DNA of 64,000 bases from an uncultured Coriobacteriales bacterium. Lineage in GTDB: Bacteria > Actinomycetota > Coriobacteriia > Coriobacteriales > UMGS124. Location: NCBI GenBank assembly GCA_934636245.1, contig CAKUAI010000008.1:62001-126000 (forward strand), in the 5' to 3' direction. The notes beneath the pieces were generated by a model. The model was given only the letters and a program-made list of their open reading frames with translations. It was not told where the DNA came from and searched no databases. Below are positions 43,145 to 53,444 of this stretch, in pieces. Every line of letters starts with the position of its first letter. The stretch's first letter is position 1. The position numbers were made by a program, and so were the translations under genes.

Positions 43145-43924
43145 ATGGCTGAAGATCTGGCAGCTCAGGCCACGCAGGCTGAGACCCCCGCCCGCGTGGC
43201 CGTCGTGACCGGCGGCTCGCGCGGCATCGGCCGCGCCTGCGCGCTGCGCCTGGCTGAGGCCGGCTGCGACGTCGCCGTGCTCTACGCCGGCAACGACGAG
43301 GCCGCACGCGAGACCGTGGAGGCCGTCGAGGCCCTGGGCCGTCGCGCCCGGGCATGGAAGTGCGACGTGGCCAACGCCGAGGAGTGCGCCGCCGTGTGCA
43401 AGGAGGTCGCCTCCGAGCTGGGATGCGTGGACGTCCTCGTGAACAACGCCGGCGTCACGCGCGACAACCTGCTGGGCCGCATCAAGGACGACGACTTCGA
43501 CCGCGTGATCGACGTCAACCTCAAGGGCGCGTTCAACATGGTGAAGGCCCTCTACCGCACCTGGCTGCGCAACAAGGGCACGGGCCGCATCGTCAACGTG
43601 AGCTCCGTGGTGGGCCTCATGGGCAACGCCGGCCAGGCCAACTACGCCGCCAGCAAGGCGGGCCTCATCGGCCTCACCAAGAGCATCGCCCGCGAGCTCG
43701 CCCCGCGCGGCGTGACCTGCAACGCCGTTGCCCCCGGCTTCATCGAGACCGACATGACCGCAGGCCTTTCGGCCGAGGTGCGCGAAGGCTACGACAAGCA
43801 GATTCCGCTTGGCTACATGGGCAGCGCCCAGGACGTGGCGGAAGTCGTGGCGTTCCTCGCAAGCCCCGCGGCGCGCTATGTGACCGGCGAGGTCGTGCGC
43901 GTCGACGGCGGCATCGCGATGTAG
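43145..43924 (+). CDS. fabG: 3-oxoacyl-ACP reductase
   Basis: 259-residue short-chain dehydrogenase reducing 3-oxoacyl-ACP with NADPH. The Rossmann motif VTGGSRGIGR is at residues 21-30, LVNNAGVTRDN follows, and the catalytic residues are Ser153/154, Tyr167 and Lys171 in NYAASKAG. Two bases separate it from fabD. The 18-residue N-terminal extension (MAEDLAAQATQAETPARV) is slightly longer than usual. Confidence 0.96.
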   Translation: MAEDLAAQATQAETPARVAVVTGGSRGIGRACALRLAEAGCDVAVLYAGNDEAARETVEAVEALGRRARAWKCDVANAEECAAVCKEVASELGCVDVLVNNAGVTRDNLLGRIKDDDFDRVIDVNLKGAFNMVKALYRTWLRNKGTGRIVNVSSVVGLMGNAGQANYAASKAGLIGLTKSIARELAPRGVTCNAVAPGFIETDMTAGLSAEVREGYDKQIPLGYMGSAQDVAEVVAFLASPAARYVTGEVVRVDGGIAM

Positions 43925-43973
43925 GCACGCGGCCTGCAGCAATACCCAAGCACGAGCAAAAGGAGCACGCTAC

Positions 43974-45275
43974 ATGGAACGCAGAGTCGTGATCACCGGC
44001 CTCGGCGCCGTGACACCCCTGGGCAACGACGCCCCCACGAGCTGGGCGGCCGTGAAGGAAGGCACCTGCGGCATCGGCCTCATCACGCATTTTGACACCG
44101 AGGCCTACAAGGTGAAGGTCGCCGCCGAGGTCAAGGGCTTCGACCCGCTCGAGCACGGCCTCACCAAGCAGGAGCTTCGCCGCAACGACCCCGCCATCAA
44201 CTACGCGCTCGTCGCCTCCGACGAGGCCGTGGCCGACGCGGGCCTGCTCATCGAGGGCTCCGCACGCCTGGCAGCCCTTGCCGAGGAAGACGAGAACGTG
44301 CAGGCCAACGTGGCAGCCGAGCGTGTGGGCACCTACGTGGGCTCGGGCATCGGCGGCTTCTCCACGATGATCGAGAACACCCTCAAGTGCCACACCGACG
44401 GCCCGCGCAAGGTGTCGCCGCTCATGATCCCCAACATGATCGCCAACATGCCCTGCGGCGCCGTGTCCATCAGGCAGCACGCCACGGGCCCCACGCTTCC
44501 CGTGGTCACGGCCTGCGCCACCTCGGCCCACGAGATCGGCGAGGCGTTCCATGCCATCAAGCTGGGGCAGATCGACGCCGCGCTTGCCGGCGGCACCGAG
44601 TACTCCGTCATCGAGGACGCCATCGCCGGCTTCACGAGCTGCATGGCCCTCTCGAAGAACCCCGACCCTGCCTGCGCATGCAGGCCTTTCGACGCAGAGC
44701 GCGACGGCTTCGTGTCGGGCGAGGGCTCGGTTGTCCTCGTGCTTGAGGAGCTCGAGCATGCCCGCGCCCGCGGCGCCAAGGTCTACGCCGAGATCGTGGG
44801 CTACGGCAACACCGCCGACGCCTATCACATCACGAGCCCCGACCCCCACGCCGACGGCATCGCCCGCTGCATTCGCATGGCCGTGGAAGAGGGCGGCGTA
44901 AAGCCCGAGGAGGGCCTCTACATCAACGCCCACGGCACCTCCACCAAGCTCAACGACGCCTGCGAGACCGCTGGCTTCAAGCTTGCCCTGGGCGAGGAGG
45001 CGGCCCGCGCCGCGCACATCAGCTCCACCAAGAGCATGCACGGCCACATGCTGGGCGCCACCGGCGCCATGGAGGCCATGGTGTGCGCCCTGGCGCTCAA
45101 GGAGGGCGTGGTGCCGACCACCATCGGCCTGGCCACCCCCGACCCCGAGTGCGACCTTGACTACACCCCTGGCAAGCAGGCCGTTCCGGCCGAGCTCACC
45201 TGGGCGCTTTCTACCAACCTGGGCTTTGGCGGACACAACGCCGCCCTTGCGTTCAAGAAGTACGTGGAGGACTAA
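43974..45275 (+). CDS. fabF: 3-oxoacyl-ACP synthase II
   Basis: 433-residue condensing enzyme for chain elongation. Active-site Cys is in TACATSAHEIG, the two histidines are in NAHGTSTKLND and MHGHMLGATGAMEAM, and the protein starts RRVVITGLGAVTPLG after Met-Glu. AAAGGAGCACGCTAC precedes the ATG. It contains a short insert near residue 95-110 (LAALAEEDENVQANV). Two bases separate it from accB. Confidence 0.96.
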   Translation: MERRVVITGLGAVTPLGNDAPTSWAAVKEGTCGIGLITHFDTEAYKVKVAAEVKGFDPLEHGLTKQELRRNDPAINYALVASDEAVADAGLLIEGSARLAALAEEDENVQANVAAERVGTYVGSGIGGFSTMIENTLKCHTDGPRKVSPLMIPNMIANMPCGAVSIRQHATGPTLPVVTACATSAHEIGEAFHAIKLGQIDAALAGGTEYSVIEDAIAGFTSCMALSKNPDPACACRPFDAERDGFVSGEGSVVLVLEELEHARARGAKVYAEIVGYGNTADAYHITSPDPHADGIARCIRMAVEEGGVKPEEGLYINAHGTSTKLNDACETAGFKLALGEEAARAAHISSTKSMHGHMLGATGAMEAMVCALALKEGVVPTTIGLATPDPECDLDYTPGKQAVPAELTWALSTNLGFGGHNAALAFKKYVED

Positions 45276-45277
45276 GC

Positions 45278-45775
45278 ATGGATCTTGAGACCCTGCGCGG
45301 TTTCGCCGACCTCATGGAGGAGCGCGGCCTCACCCGCATCAAGCTGGAGGAGCCCGACCTGACCCTCGAACTCGAGCGTGAGGGCGCCTCGGCCGCACAG
45401 CCCCCGGCATGGCCGGCCTTCCCGCCCGCAATGCCCGCCGCCTGGCCCGCAGCTCCTGCGGCTCCCGCGGCTGCCCCTGCTGCCCCGGCCGCCGTTGCCG
45501 AGCCTGCGGCACCCGCCGCGCCCGCGCCTGTCGCCAGCGGCGCCACCGAGGTGTGCGCGCCCATGGTGGGCGTGTTCTACGTGGCCCCCTCCCCCGGTGC
45601 CGAGCCGTTCGTGCACGTGGGCTCGAAGGTGAAGAAGGGCGAGACCCTGTGCATCCTCGAGGCCATGAAGCTCATGAACGAGGTCGTGGCCGAATGCGAC
45701 GGCGAGATCGCCGAGATCTGCGCCAACGACGGCGACCTGGTCGAATACGGCCGCGTCCTGTTCCGGATATATTAG
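45278..45775 (+). CDS. accB: Biotin carboxyl carrier protein of acetyl-CoA carboxylase
   Basis: 165 residues: an N-terminal helical part, an Ala/Pro-rich flexible linker (about residues 45-88), then the biotinyl domain with Lys131 in EAMKLMNEV. GGAGG lies in the preceding coding end. Partner of AccC and AccDA encoded just downstream. A family A hairpin starts four bases after the stop. Confidence 0.96.
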   Translation: MDLETLRGFADLMEERGLTRIKLEEPDLTLELEREGASAAQPPAWPAFPPAMPAAWPAAPAAPAAAPAAPAAVAEPAAPAAPAPVASGATEVCAPMVGVFYVAPSPGAEPFVHVGSKVKKGETLCILEAMKLMNEVVAECDGEIAEICANDGDLVEYGRVLFRIY

Positions 45776-45779
45776 TTGC

Positions 45780-45860
45780 GGATTGCGTCTCGCCGCGTTC
45801 CACAGGACCTCATGTACACCCAGTACACATCGGCCCCGTGCGCCTTGCGAGACGCAATCC
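45780..45860. repeat. Family A hairpin element, copy A4
   Basis: A perfect 13-base inverted repeat, GGATTGCGTCTCG (45780-45792) and its complement at 45848-45860, encloses the reversed core CTCATGTACACCCAGTACAC. It sits inside the fatty acid operon between accB and fabZ and could attenuate or stabilise the message there. Confidence 0.75.
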
Positions 45861-45880
45861 TGCGTTTGTAAAGGGGTCTC

Positions 45881-46303
45881 ATGGACCGCGAACAACTTAA
45901 AACCATTCTGCCTCACCGTGAGCCGATGCTTCTGCTCGACTCCTCCGAGGTCGTCGACGGTATCGCCTGCGGCACGTACAAGGTCCGCGGCGACGAGTTC
46001 TTCCTGCAGGGACACTTCCCGGGCAACCCCGTGGTGCCCGGCGTCATCCTCTGCGAGATGATGGCCCAGAACTGCTGCGTCCTCGTGGGCGCCGAGGCCA
46101 CCCAGGGCAAGGACACCTTCTATACCAGCATGGACAAGATCCGCTTCAAGCACCCCGTGGTGCCCGGCGACGAGGTGTCCATCCGCTGCGAACTCACCCG
46201 CCACAAGGGCCCGTTCTACTTTGCCTCGGGCAAGGTGTTCGTGGGCGAGGACCTGTGCGTCTCGGGTGAGTTCTCCATCGCCCTCATGCCCAAGAAGGCC
46301 TAA
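45881..46303 (+). CDS. fabZ: 3-hydroxyacyl-ACP dehydratase
   Basis: 140-residue hot-dog enzyme dehydrating 3-hydroxyacyl-ACP. Catalytic His45 in GHFPGNPVVPG and Glu59 in VILCEMMAQ are present, and the start MDREQLKTILPHREPMLLLD is characteristic. AAAGGGGTCTC precedes the ATG. No separate isomerase (FabM/FabA-like) was found in the window, so how unsaturated chains are made is open. Confidence 0.96.
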   Translation: MDREQLKTILPHREPMLLLDSSEVVDGIACGTYKVRGDEFFLQGHFPGNPVVPGVILCEMMAQNCCVLVGAEATQGKDTFYTSMDKIRFKHPVVPGDEVSIRCELTRHKGPFYFASGKVFVGEDLCVSGEFSIALMPKKA

Positions 46304-46358
46304 GCAACCCCCGCAATCTCTGATGCCGCACTTGCGCGCGCGAAGATAGGTAGACCAA

Positions 46359-47682
<1,324 letters not shown>

Positions 47683-47699
<17 letters not shown>

Positions 47700-49428
47700 G
47701 CGGGCAAAGAAGTCGCGCAACACGCTGGAGAGCAGCGCAAACGACGTGCCCGTGGAGATTCCCGAGCGCAGGCTCTACGCCAAGTGCAACTCGTGCAAGC
47801 GCATCGTCGACATCGAGGAGGCCGCACGCGACCTCGACGTGTGCCCGCATTGCGGCCACCACATGCGCCTGGGCGCCCGCCGCAGGCTCGAGATCACCTG
47901 CGACAAGGGCAGCTTCCAGGAATGGTTCGCCGACCTTGCGGCCACCGACTTTCTGGGCTTCCCGGGATACGCCGGCAAGCTCCAGACCGCGCGCACCAAG
48001 ACCGGCGAGGCCGACGCCGTGGTATGCGGCCGCGCCACCGTCGAGGGCATGCCCTGCGCCATATTCGTCATGAACGGCGACTTCATGATGGGCTCGATGG
48101 GCGCTGTGGTGGGCGAGAAGATCTCGCGCACCTTCGAGCGCGCCGTTGCCGAGGGGCTGCCCGTGGTGGGCTTCACCGTATCGGGCGGCGCCCGCATGCA
48201 GGAGGGCACCACCTCCCTCATGCAGATGGCCAAGGTCTCGGCCGCCCGTCAGCGCTTCGGGGCGCAGGGCGGCTTCTACCTGTGCGTGCTCACCGACCCC
48301 ACCTCCGGCGGCGTCACGGCTTCCTTTGCCATGGAGGGCGACGTCATCCTGGCCGAGCCCGGGGCGCTCGTGGCCTTCGCGGGCCCGCGCGTCATCGAGC
48401 AGACCATCCACAAGAAGCTGCCCGAGGGCTTCCAGAGTGCCGAGTTCCAGCTTGAGCACGGCTTTGTCGACCGCATCGTGGCCCGCGCCGACATGCGCGA
48501 CGAGCTGGGTCGCCTGCTGAGCCTGCATGCTCCGGCCGAAGTGGCTGCGCAGTGGGTGCGCCCTTGCACGCGCCCCGCGCAGGAGACCCCCGCAAGGCCC
48601 GTCAAGGTCAAGGGTGCGACGACGATGCCCGAGGTGAGCTGCGCCTATGACCGCGTAAAGAACGCCCGCAGCGCCGATCGCGCGACCGCCCTCGACATCA
48701 TCGACAACCTCTTTACCGACTTCGTCGAGCTCCACGGCGACAGGGGTTTCCGCGACGACGCAGCCGTGGTGGCCGGCGTGGCGCGCCTGGGCGGCCGCAG
48801 TGTGACCGTCATCGCAACCGAGCGCGGCCGCAACCTCAAGGAGCGCGTGGCCCGCAACTTCGGCTCGGCCCACCCCGAGGGCTACCGCAAGGCCCTGCGC
48901 CTCATGCGCCAGGCCGAGCGCTTTGACCGACCCGTCGTGTGCCTCATCGACACCTCCGGCGCCTACTGCGGCATCGAAGCCGAGGAGCGCGGCCAGGGAG
49001 CGGCCATCGCCGACAACCTCGTCGCCATGGCGGGCCTTGCGTGCCCCGTGGTGAGCGTCGTCATCGGCGAGGGCGGCTCGGGCGGCGCCCTGGGCTTGGG
49101 CGTGGCCGACCGCGTGTGGATGCTCGAGAACGCCGTGTACTCGGTCATCAGCCCCGAGGGGTGCGCCTCGATCCTCTACAAGGACGCCTCCAAGGCACCC
49201 GAGGCCGCAGCGGCCCTGGGCCTCACGGCCGACAAGCTCCTTGAGCTGGGCATTATCGACCGTATTGTGAGTGAAGGTACGGGTAGCCCGGCCGATGTGG
49301 CCGCCAGCCTGCGCGAGGCGCTTGTGCCCACGCTCGACGAGCTCGCCTGCCGCCCCACCGACGCGCTGCTGCAGGAGCGCTACGAGAAGTTCCGCCAGAT
49401 GGGGGTGGCAACCATATGCTCTCGCTAG
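47683..49428 (+). CDS. Fused acetyl-CoA carboxylase carboxyltransferase AccD-AccA
   Basis: 581 residues joining both carboxyltransferase subunits. Residues 1-300 are AccD: zinc-finger cysteines in KCNSCKRIV and CPHCGHH, and GEKISRTFERA. After a linker near residue 310 the AccA half runs FVELHGDRGFRDDAAVV, DTSGAYCGIEAEERGQG and IGEGGSGGALGLG. In most bacteria these are separate genes; the fusion fixes their ratio. The start overlaps accC by 17 bases; an ATG three codons later is possible. The N-terminal AccA helices are shortened. Confidence 0.93.
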
Positions 49429-50324
49429 TCGTAGACTCCAGCGCCAACCTCACCCGCGCCGAAGCCGCACGCCTGGGCGTCACCGTGGTGCCCATGACCT
49501 ACCGCATCGACGGCGAGCTGCATGAAGAGACGTTCATGGGCGAGAACGGCGACTTCGCCCAGGCCCTGCACGACAAGCGCCTCACCGAGGCCCACGGGGC
49601 GAAGCCCGAGGCCTTCCAGCAGGCGTTCTCCCGTCTTGTCGAGACGGGCTCGGATGTGGTGTGCATCACGACCTCCGCAAAGGTGTCGAGCTGTTACCGC
49701 AGCGCCTGCAAAGCCGCTGACCAGGTGCGTTCCGCCATCCGCAACAAGGTGGGCGCCACGAGCCGCGAGGCCAACTCCGCCGCTGCGGCCGGCGCCGCCG
49801 GGCTTCCGCGCATCAAGGTGCTCGACTCCATGAGCACCATCTGCGGCGTGGAGTCGCTTGCCAGCCTCGCCCGCAAGCTCGACGCTTCGGGAGCCTCGTT
49901 CGACGACATCGTGGCAACCCTTGAGGCCGCGCGCGCCGACCAGGGCATCGGCTTCTCCGTGCCGAGCACGGCCACACTGCGCCACACCGGCCGGATGGCG
50001 CTCATTCCCTTGTCGGTGGGGACCTTCCTCAACCGCTATCCCGTGCTCAGCGTGCACGACGGCGCGGTCATCCACGTGAAGACGACCCGCGGCGTGCAGA
50101 ACCTCGCCCGCGAGCTCGTGGAACTCGTGCCCACCGATGCCCCGCGCAGCCTCACGCTCACCTACTTCGGCACGCAGGGACGCGCCTGCACGGAGCTTCT
50201 GCGTTGCGTGCGCGACAAGTTCAGCGGCATCAACGTGCGCGTGAAGGAAGGCGGCCCCGTACTCGCCTCCATCCTGGGCCCGGGCGCCGTGAGCCTCGCC
50301 TGGGGCCCGGCTGCGAAGGCCTAA
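49416..50324 (+). CDS. DegV-family fatty-acid-binding protein (FakB-like)
   Basis: 302 residues. Starts LSLVVDSSANLTRAEA, the DegV opening (D-S-S/T-x-D/N), with TTSAKVSSCYRSA in place of the usual SSxLSGTYQ and FSVPSTATLRHTGRM near the C-terminal lobe. DegV proteins bind one fatty acid and present it to the FakA kinase. It overlaps accDA by 13 bases, tying it to the operon and suggesting exogenous fatty acid use. An Ala-rich insert (SREANSAAAAGAAG) is unusual. No FakA is in the window. Confidence 0.88.
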   Translation: MLSLVVDSSANLTRAEAARLGVTVVPMTYRIDGELHEETFMGENGDFAQALHDKRLTEAHGAKPEAFQQAFSRLVETGSDVVCITTSAKVSSCYRSACKAADQVRSAIRNKVGATSREANSAAAAGAAGLPRIKVLDSMSTICGVESLASLARKLDASGASFDDIVATLEAARADQGIGFSVPSTATLRHTGRMALIPLSVGTFLNRYPVLSVHDGAVIHVKTTRGVQNLARELVELVPTDAPRSLTLTYFGTQGRACTELLRCVRDKFSGINVRVKEGGPVLASILGPGAVSLAWGPAAKA

Positions 50325-50343
50325 ACCCGCATTGCACCGCGCG

Positions 50344-50371
50344 AGCCCGTCGGCCTTCTGGTCGGCGGGCT
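50344..50371 (+). terminator. Terminator of the fatty acid synthesis operon
   Basis: AGCCCG (50344-50349) pairs with CGGGCT (50366-50371), extended inward by CGGCC/GGTCGG, followed by TTTTTCA. Confidence 0.8.
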
Positions 50372-50596
50372 TTTTCATGGGCGGCAATCGGGGCGGCGCA
50401 GGCAGGGCGCTTTCGGCGCAAGCAAGCCTCACCCGCAGGGCACGTGCGACCTCGCCTGCGGCGAGCGTGCGACTTTTCACCCGTGGCACGTGCGCAGGTT
50501 TCGCGCATGTGACAACCCGTTTTAATCGGGCCCTCCATGTGGCATCATATGCCCATGCAATTGCACCCTTGCAGCGACACCAACCAGGAGGATCTT

Positions 50597-51397
50597 ATGT
50601 CAGACGTTCCGTGTACCAAGATCGGCTTTATCGGCTTCGGCAACATGGCGAAGGCCATCGCCAAGGGCCTGCTTCGCGCCGAGGCAGTGCCTGCGGGCAA
50701 CATCTACGCCTGCGCCAAGAACTACGACAAGCTCTGCACCAACTGCGGCAAGCTGGGAATCAACCCCTGCGCAAGCGCCGAGGAGGTCGTCGAGGCGTCC
50801 GACGTCGTGTTCATTGCGGTAAAGCCCTACCTGGTAGACGAGGTCTGCGCACCCATCGCAGACGAGCTGGCAGAGAAGATCGTGGTCTCCGTGGCCGTGA
50901 ACATGCCCTTCGGCGAGTACGAGCAGGTGCTTGTGCCCGGCACGCACCACATCTCGGTGCTGCCCAACACGCCCGTGCAGGTCAACGAGGGTGTCTGGGT
51001 CTGCGAGTCCACCCACTCCCTCACCGAGGAGGACCTGGCCGTGGTGCGCCCCATCCTTGAGGCGACGGGCCTCGTGGTCTTTGTGGACGCGGCACTCATG
51101 GGCATCGCCGGCACGGTGACGGGCTGCGGCCCCGCCTTTGTCGCCATGTTCATGGAGGCCCTGGGCGACGCCGCCGTGAAGTACGGCGTGCCCCGCGCGG
51201 TGGCCTACCAGCTGGCAGGGCAAATGATTGCCGGCACCGGCAAGATGGCCGTGGAGACCGGCAAGCACCCCGCCGTGCTCAAGGACGCCGTGTGCTCCCC
51301 CGGCGGCACCACCATCAAGGGCGTCGCCTCCCTTGAGGAAAACGGCCTGCGCAACGCCGCCATCAAGGCAATTGACGCAATCATGCAGGCAAAGTAG
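50597..51397 (+). CDS. proC: Pyrroline-5-carboxylate reductase
   Basis: 266 residues from the ATG at 50597, after CAGGAGGATCTT. Last step of proline synthesis, NAD(P)H-dependent. Rossmann motif IGFIGFGNMAKAI at the start, VFIAVKPYLV, SVAVNMPFGEYE and the C-terminal signature GTGKMAVETGKHPAVLKDAVCSP... with PGGTTIKGVASLE. Single gene with its own terminator. The reported in-frame extension to 50537 lacks a ribosome site. Confidence 0.95.
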   Translation: MSDVPCTKIGFIGFGNMAKAIAKGLLRAEAVPAGNIYACAKNYDKLCTNCGKLGINPCASAEEVVEASDVVFIAVKPYLVDEVCAPIADELAEKIVVSVAVNMPFGEYEQVLVPGTHHISVLPNTPVQVNEGVWVCESTHSLTEEDLAVVRPILEATGLVVFVDAALMGIAGTVTGCGPAFVAMFMEALGDAAVKYGVPRAVAYQLAGQMIAGTGKMAVETGKHPAVLKDAVCSPGGTTIKGVASLEENGLRNAAIKAIDAIMQAK

Positions 51398-51424
51398 GGC
51401 AAGCTTACAATCAAGGCACGGAAT

Positions 51425-51466
51425 AAAGCGGGCTGGTGGCACGTCGTTGTCGCTGGCCCGCTTTTT
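51425..51466 (+). terminator. Terminator of proC
   Basis: AAAGCGGGC (51425-51433) pairs with GCCCGCTTT (51456-51464) and runs into TTTTTG. Confidence 0.85.
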
Positions 51467-51770
51467 GTATTTGCCAATGCAATCCAAACTGGCCAGACCG
51501 CACCTGATACGGGGCCGGCAACCCAGCCATGGCCTGCAACGCAACGCAATGCCCCGGCAAGTCCTCTGACGCAAAAAGTCGGAGGGCTTTTGTTAAAGGG
51601 GATGCGGCGTCACCTATGAGCAGGTGACCAGCCGAGCCCTCTGACGCAAAAAGGCCCGAGAAGCGACTGCCTCGGAGGCACCTTGTAGTCTTGCTTTTTG
51701 AGCTTGTCATCGCTATTGTACATACATAAGGGTTGTATCGGAACAGCCCACAACCAAATAAGGAAGGATT
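51467..51770. other. Gene-free stretch with a duplicated terminator-like fragment
   Basis: The 16-mer CCTCTGACGCAAAAAG occurs near 51563 and again near 51639; the first is followed by a GGAGGGCTTTTG end, giving a terminator-like hairpin. No open frame with coding character was seen. Confidence 0.4.
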
Positions 51771-52400
51771 ATGTTTGACCTTTCTCGTCGCTCTTTCCTC
51801 AAATCTTTGGCTGCGGTTTCGTTGTTCACTGCTGGTTCGATAGGCACCAGCTCGCCCAAATCTGCTCAAGCTGATGATACTGCGATTCCACAAATTCTTA
51901 CGCCCTTCGATCAGACAACGATAGGTGCGTATCTTAGAATTGCGCATCCAGAAATGTATAACAGCCTGAGCCCCGATACCAAAGCATACGTTGACTCAAC
52001 TTTAATGTCCGAAACAACCAATGCGGCAACTATATCCGAACCTCCCAATGACGAACGCGCGATTGCTCAGATTGCAGAGGTCACCGTTACCAGCGCCGAA
52101 TATGCAACGGCTGCCAAACAAATTCACTATGACACTCAAGTTGCCAGTTTCCCCATTTGGATTTCGGTGCCTATGGTAACAGCAGGCGTTTCCGCCACCA
52201 ACAACGCAACCGGACGTGTATATACACAAGGGCAGACGGTTTTCACCGATCTTCGCTTTGAATATCTATCTGGAGAAACCCAGGTACTGCCTTCTGGAAC
52301 ATATACTTTTATCGCAACATCGGTCATCAATAAAGCGCCCGATGGCTGGGCAATTGCGCAACCTGTTGCTCAGCTCTTCCATCAGGTAATAATTCCTTAA
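51771..52400 (+). CDS. Tat-secreted protein of unknown function (AT-rich patch)
   Basis: 209 residues. The N-terminus MFDLSRRSFLKSLAAVSLF is a clear Tat signal with cleavage near SAQADD. The mature protein is Thr/Ser/Ala-rich and mostly beta-like (FPIWISVPMVTAGVS, LPSGTYTFIATSVI). No family recognised. Codon use is clearly less GC-rich than neighbours, as is the next gene, suggesting acquisition as a unit. AAGGAAGGATT precedes the ATG. Confidence 0.75.
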   Translation: MFDLSRRSFLKSLAAVSLFTAGSIGTSSPKSAQADDTAIPQILTPFDQTTIGAYLRIAHPEMYNSLSPDTKAYVDSTLMSETTNAATISEPPNDERAIAQIAEVTVTSAEYATAAKQIHYDTQVASFPIWISVPMVTAGVSATNNATGRVYTQGQTVFTDLRFEYLSGETQVLPSGTYTFIATSVINKAPDGWAIAQPVAQLFHQVIIP

Positions 52401-52413
52401 GCGAACCCCTTAT

Positions 52414-52845
52414 ATGACTAAATCAAGTTCAACATCATCATTTGATTCAAGGGTGCCGGACGATAACCCTCAGGAGGTAGTCAACAATTTCATCTTCCTC
52501 GACGGGAAATTATACCTCGCATATTTCCCGGTTGTGTTAAAGGAAAGTCTGAATGATTTGGAAGGTAGCTTGATTGGCCTCACATCTGTTCCACAGTCAT
52601 TCTCCAAGTTGAAAAATTTCGATGCAGGTGCACTGCCAGAGGGTTCAGAACTCTACTGCTATGCACCATGGGAATCGGAGCAAGAGGGATACCCTCTAGG
52701 TATCATTGCGCACGAATACCCAGCACTTTACATGTGGGTCGGAAAATGGATGCAGGACATAATGATCGAGCAATTGAAGAACGGCCGGGATATCCAATCG
52801 GGAAGTATGGCCTCCATGTCGAACCTATCCGACAGTTCTGACTAG
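52414..52845 (+). CDS. Unknown small protein (AT-rich patch)
   Basis: 143 residues, no signal peptide or membrane span. N-terminus Ser-rich (MTKSSSTSSFDSRVPDD); the middle (NFIFLDGKLYLAYFPVV, LYCYAPWESEQEG) looks globular; the C-terminus ends in a Ser/Asn-rich tail. Starts 14 bases after the Tat-protein gene, with no clear ribosome site, so probably coupled. No function assigned. A strong terminator follows at 52887. Confidence 0.6.
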   Translation: MTKSSSTSSFDSRVPDDNPQEVVNNFIFLDGKLYLAYFPVVLKESLNDLEGSLIGLTSVPQSFSKLKNFDAGALPEGSELYCYAPWESEQEGYPLGIIAHEYPALYMWVGKWMQDIMIEQLKNGRDIQSGSMASMSNLSDSSD

Positions 52846-52886
52846 TTAGTCTGCCGGAAACAATAAGTTCCAGACCTACGAAAAAA

Positions 52887-52908
52887 CCCTCCGAAAATAT
52901 TCGGAGGG
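52887..52908 (+). terminator. Terminator after the AT-rich gene pair
   Basis: CCCTCCGAA pairs with TTCGGAGGG around a four-base loop and is followed by CTTTTTCGTTTT, a textbook intrinsic terminator. Confidence 0.92.
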
Positions 52909-52923
52909 CTTTTTCGTTTTGCA

Positions 52924-52951
52924 TTGACAGCGCATATAGGCGGCGTATACT
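52924..52951 (+). promoter_or_regulatory. Promoter of the metal-transport genes
   Basis: A consensus TTGACA (52924-52929) and TATACT (52946-52951) with a 16-base spacer, nine bases before the ArsR-type palindrome. Confidence 0.85.
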
Positions 52952-52959
52952 GCAGGCCA

Positions 52960-52983
52960 ACATATGAACGATTGTTCATATGT
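52960..52983. promoter_or_regulatory. ArsR/SmtB-type metal-responsive operator
   Basis: A perfect inverted repeat, ACATATGAAC-N4-GTTCATATGT, at the expected transcription start. It matches the ATATGAACA-type palindrome of SmtB/CadC-family repressors. The repressor gene itself is not in the window. Confidence 0.85.
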
Positions 52984-53051
52984 AAACAACTCAAATAACA
53001 GCAGCGTACAAAAAGGCGGTAAGAACCGCCCCGGAGAAAAGGAGCGCCATC

Positions 53052-53270
53052 ATGCGTAAGGTATTCAAGCTCGACGAGATCGACTGCGCCAACTGTGCCC
53101 GTGAGCTGCAGGAAGGCATCGCTAAGCTCGACGGCGTGAAGTCCGCCTCCGTCAACTTCATGACCCAGAAGCTCACGCTTGAGGCCGACGACGCCGAGTT
53201 CGACGAGGTGCTCGAGCGCGTGGTGGCCTACACGGAGGACGTCGAGCCTGACTGCGAGATTATTCGCTAA
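53052..53270 (+). CDS. Heavy-metal-associated (HMA) domain protein
   Basis: A free 72-residue ferredoxin-like metal-binding domain with the CxxC site in DCANCAREL. ATX1-like proteins shuttle Cu+ or Zn2+; here it probably supplies the neighbouring P1B ATPase, which lacks an N-terminal HMA domain of its own. GAGAAAAGGAGCGCCATC precedes the ATG. It lies behind the ArsR-controlled promoter and is separated from the ATPase by a family B hairpin and a second set of operator-like sites. Confidence 0.92.
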   Translation: MRKVFKLDEIDCANCARELQEGIAKLDGVKSASVNFMTQKLTLEADDAEFDEVLERVVAYTEDVEPDCEIIR

Positions 53271-53289
53271 GGCTTTGTGCTCCCCTGGG

Positions 53290-53373
53290 GCGGGGGCTAA
53301 AGTCGCCTGCTCGGACAGTCCTCGCCGCGCCGGTGGCGCGGCTGCGGAACTCGCGACCGACTTTAGCCCCCGC
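53290..53373. repeat. Family B hairpin element, copy B5
   Basis: A perfect 16-base inverted repeat, GCGGGGGCTAAAGTCG (53290-53305) and complement (53358-53373), around the family B core (CAGTCCTCGCCGCGCC ... GCGCGGCTGCGGAA). It starts 19 bases after the HMA gene stop. Arms are unrelated to those of the other copies. Confidence 0.75.
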
Positions 53374-53444
53374 TCTTGCGCGCGTGACGCGCTTGCTCAG
53401 GCAAGCGAGGAAAGCTGGGGGTCGGAAGTCAGCCAGGGCGGGTG

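Noticed and set aside
51467..51770. tRNA or attachment site in the gap after proC
   Set aside because: The GTCACC/GGTGAC and repeated CTCTGACGC segments do not fold into a cloverleaf, and no integrase lies nearby.
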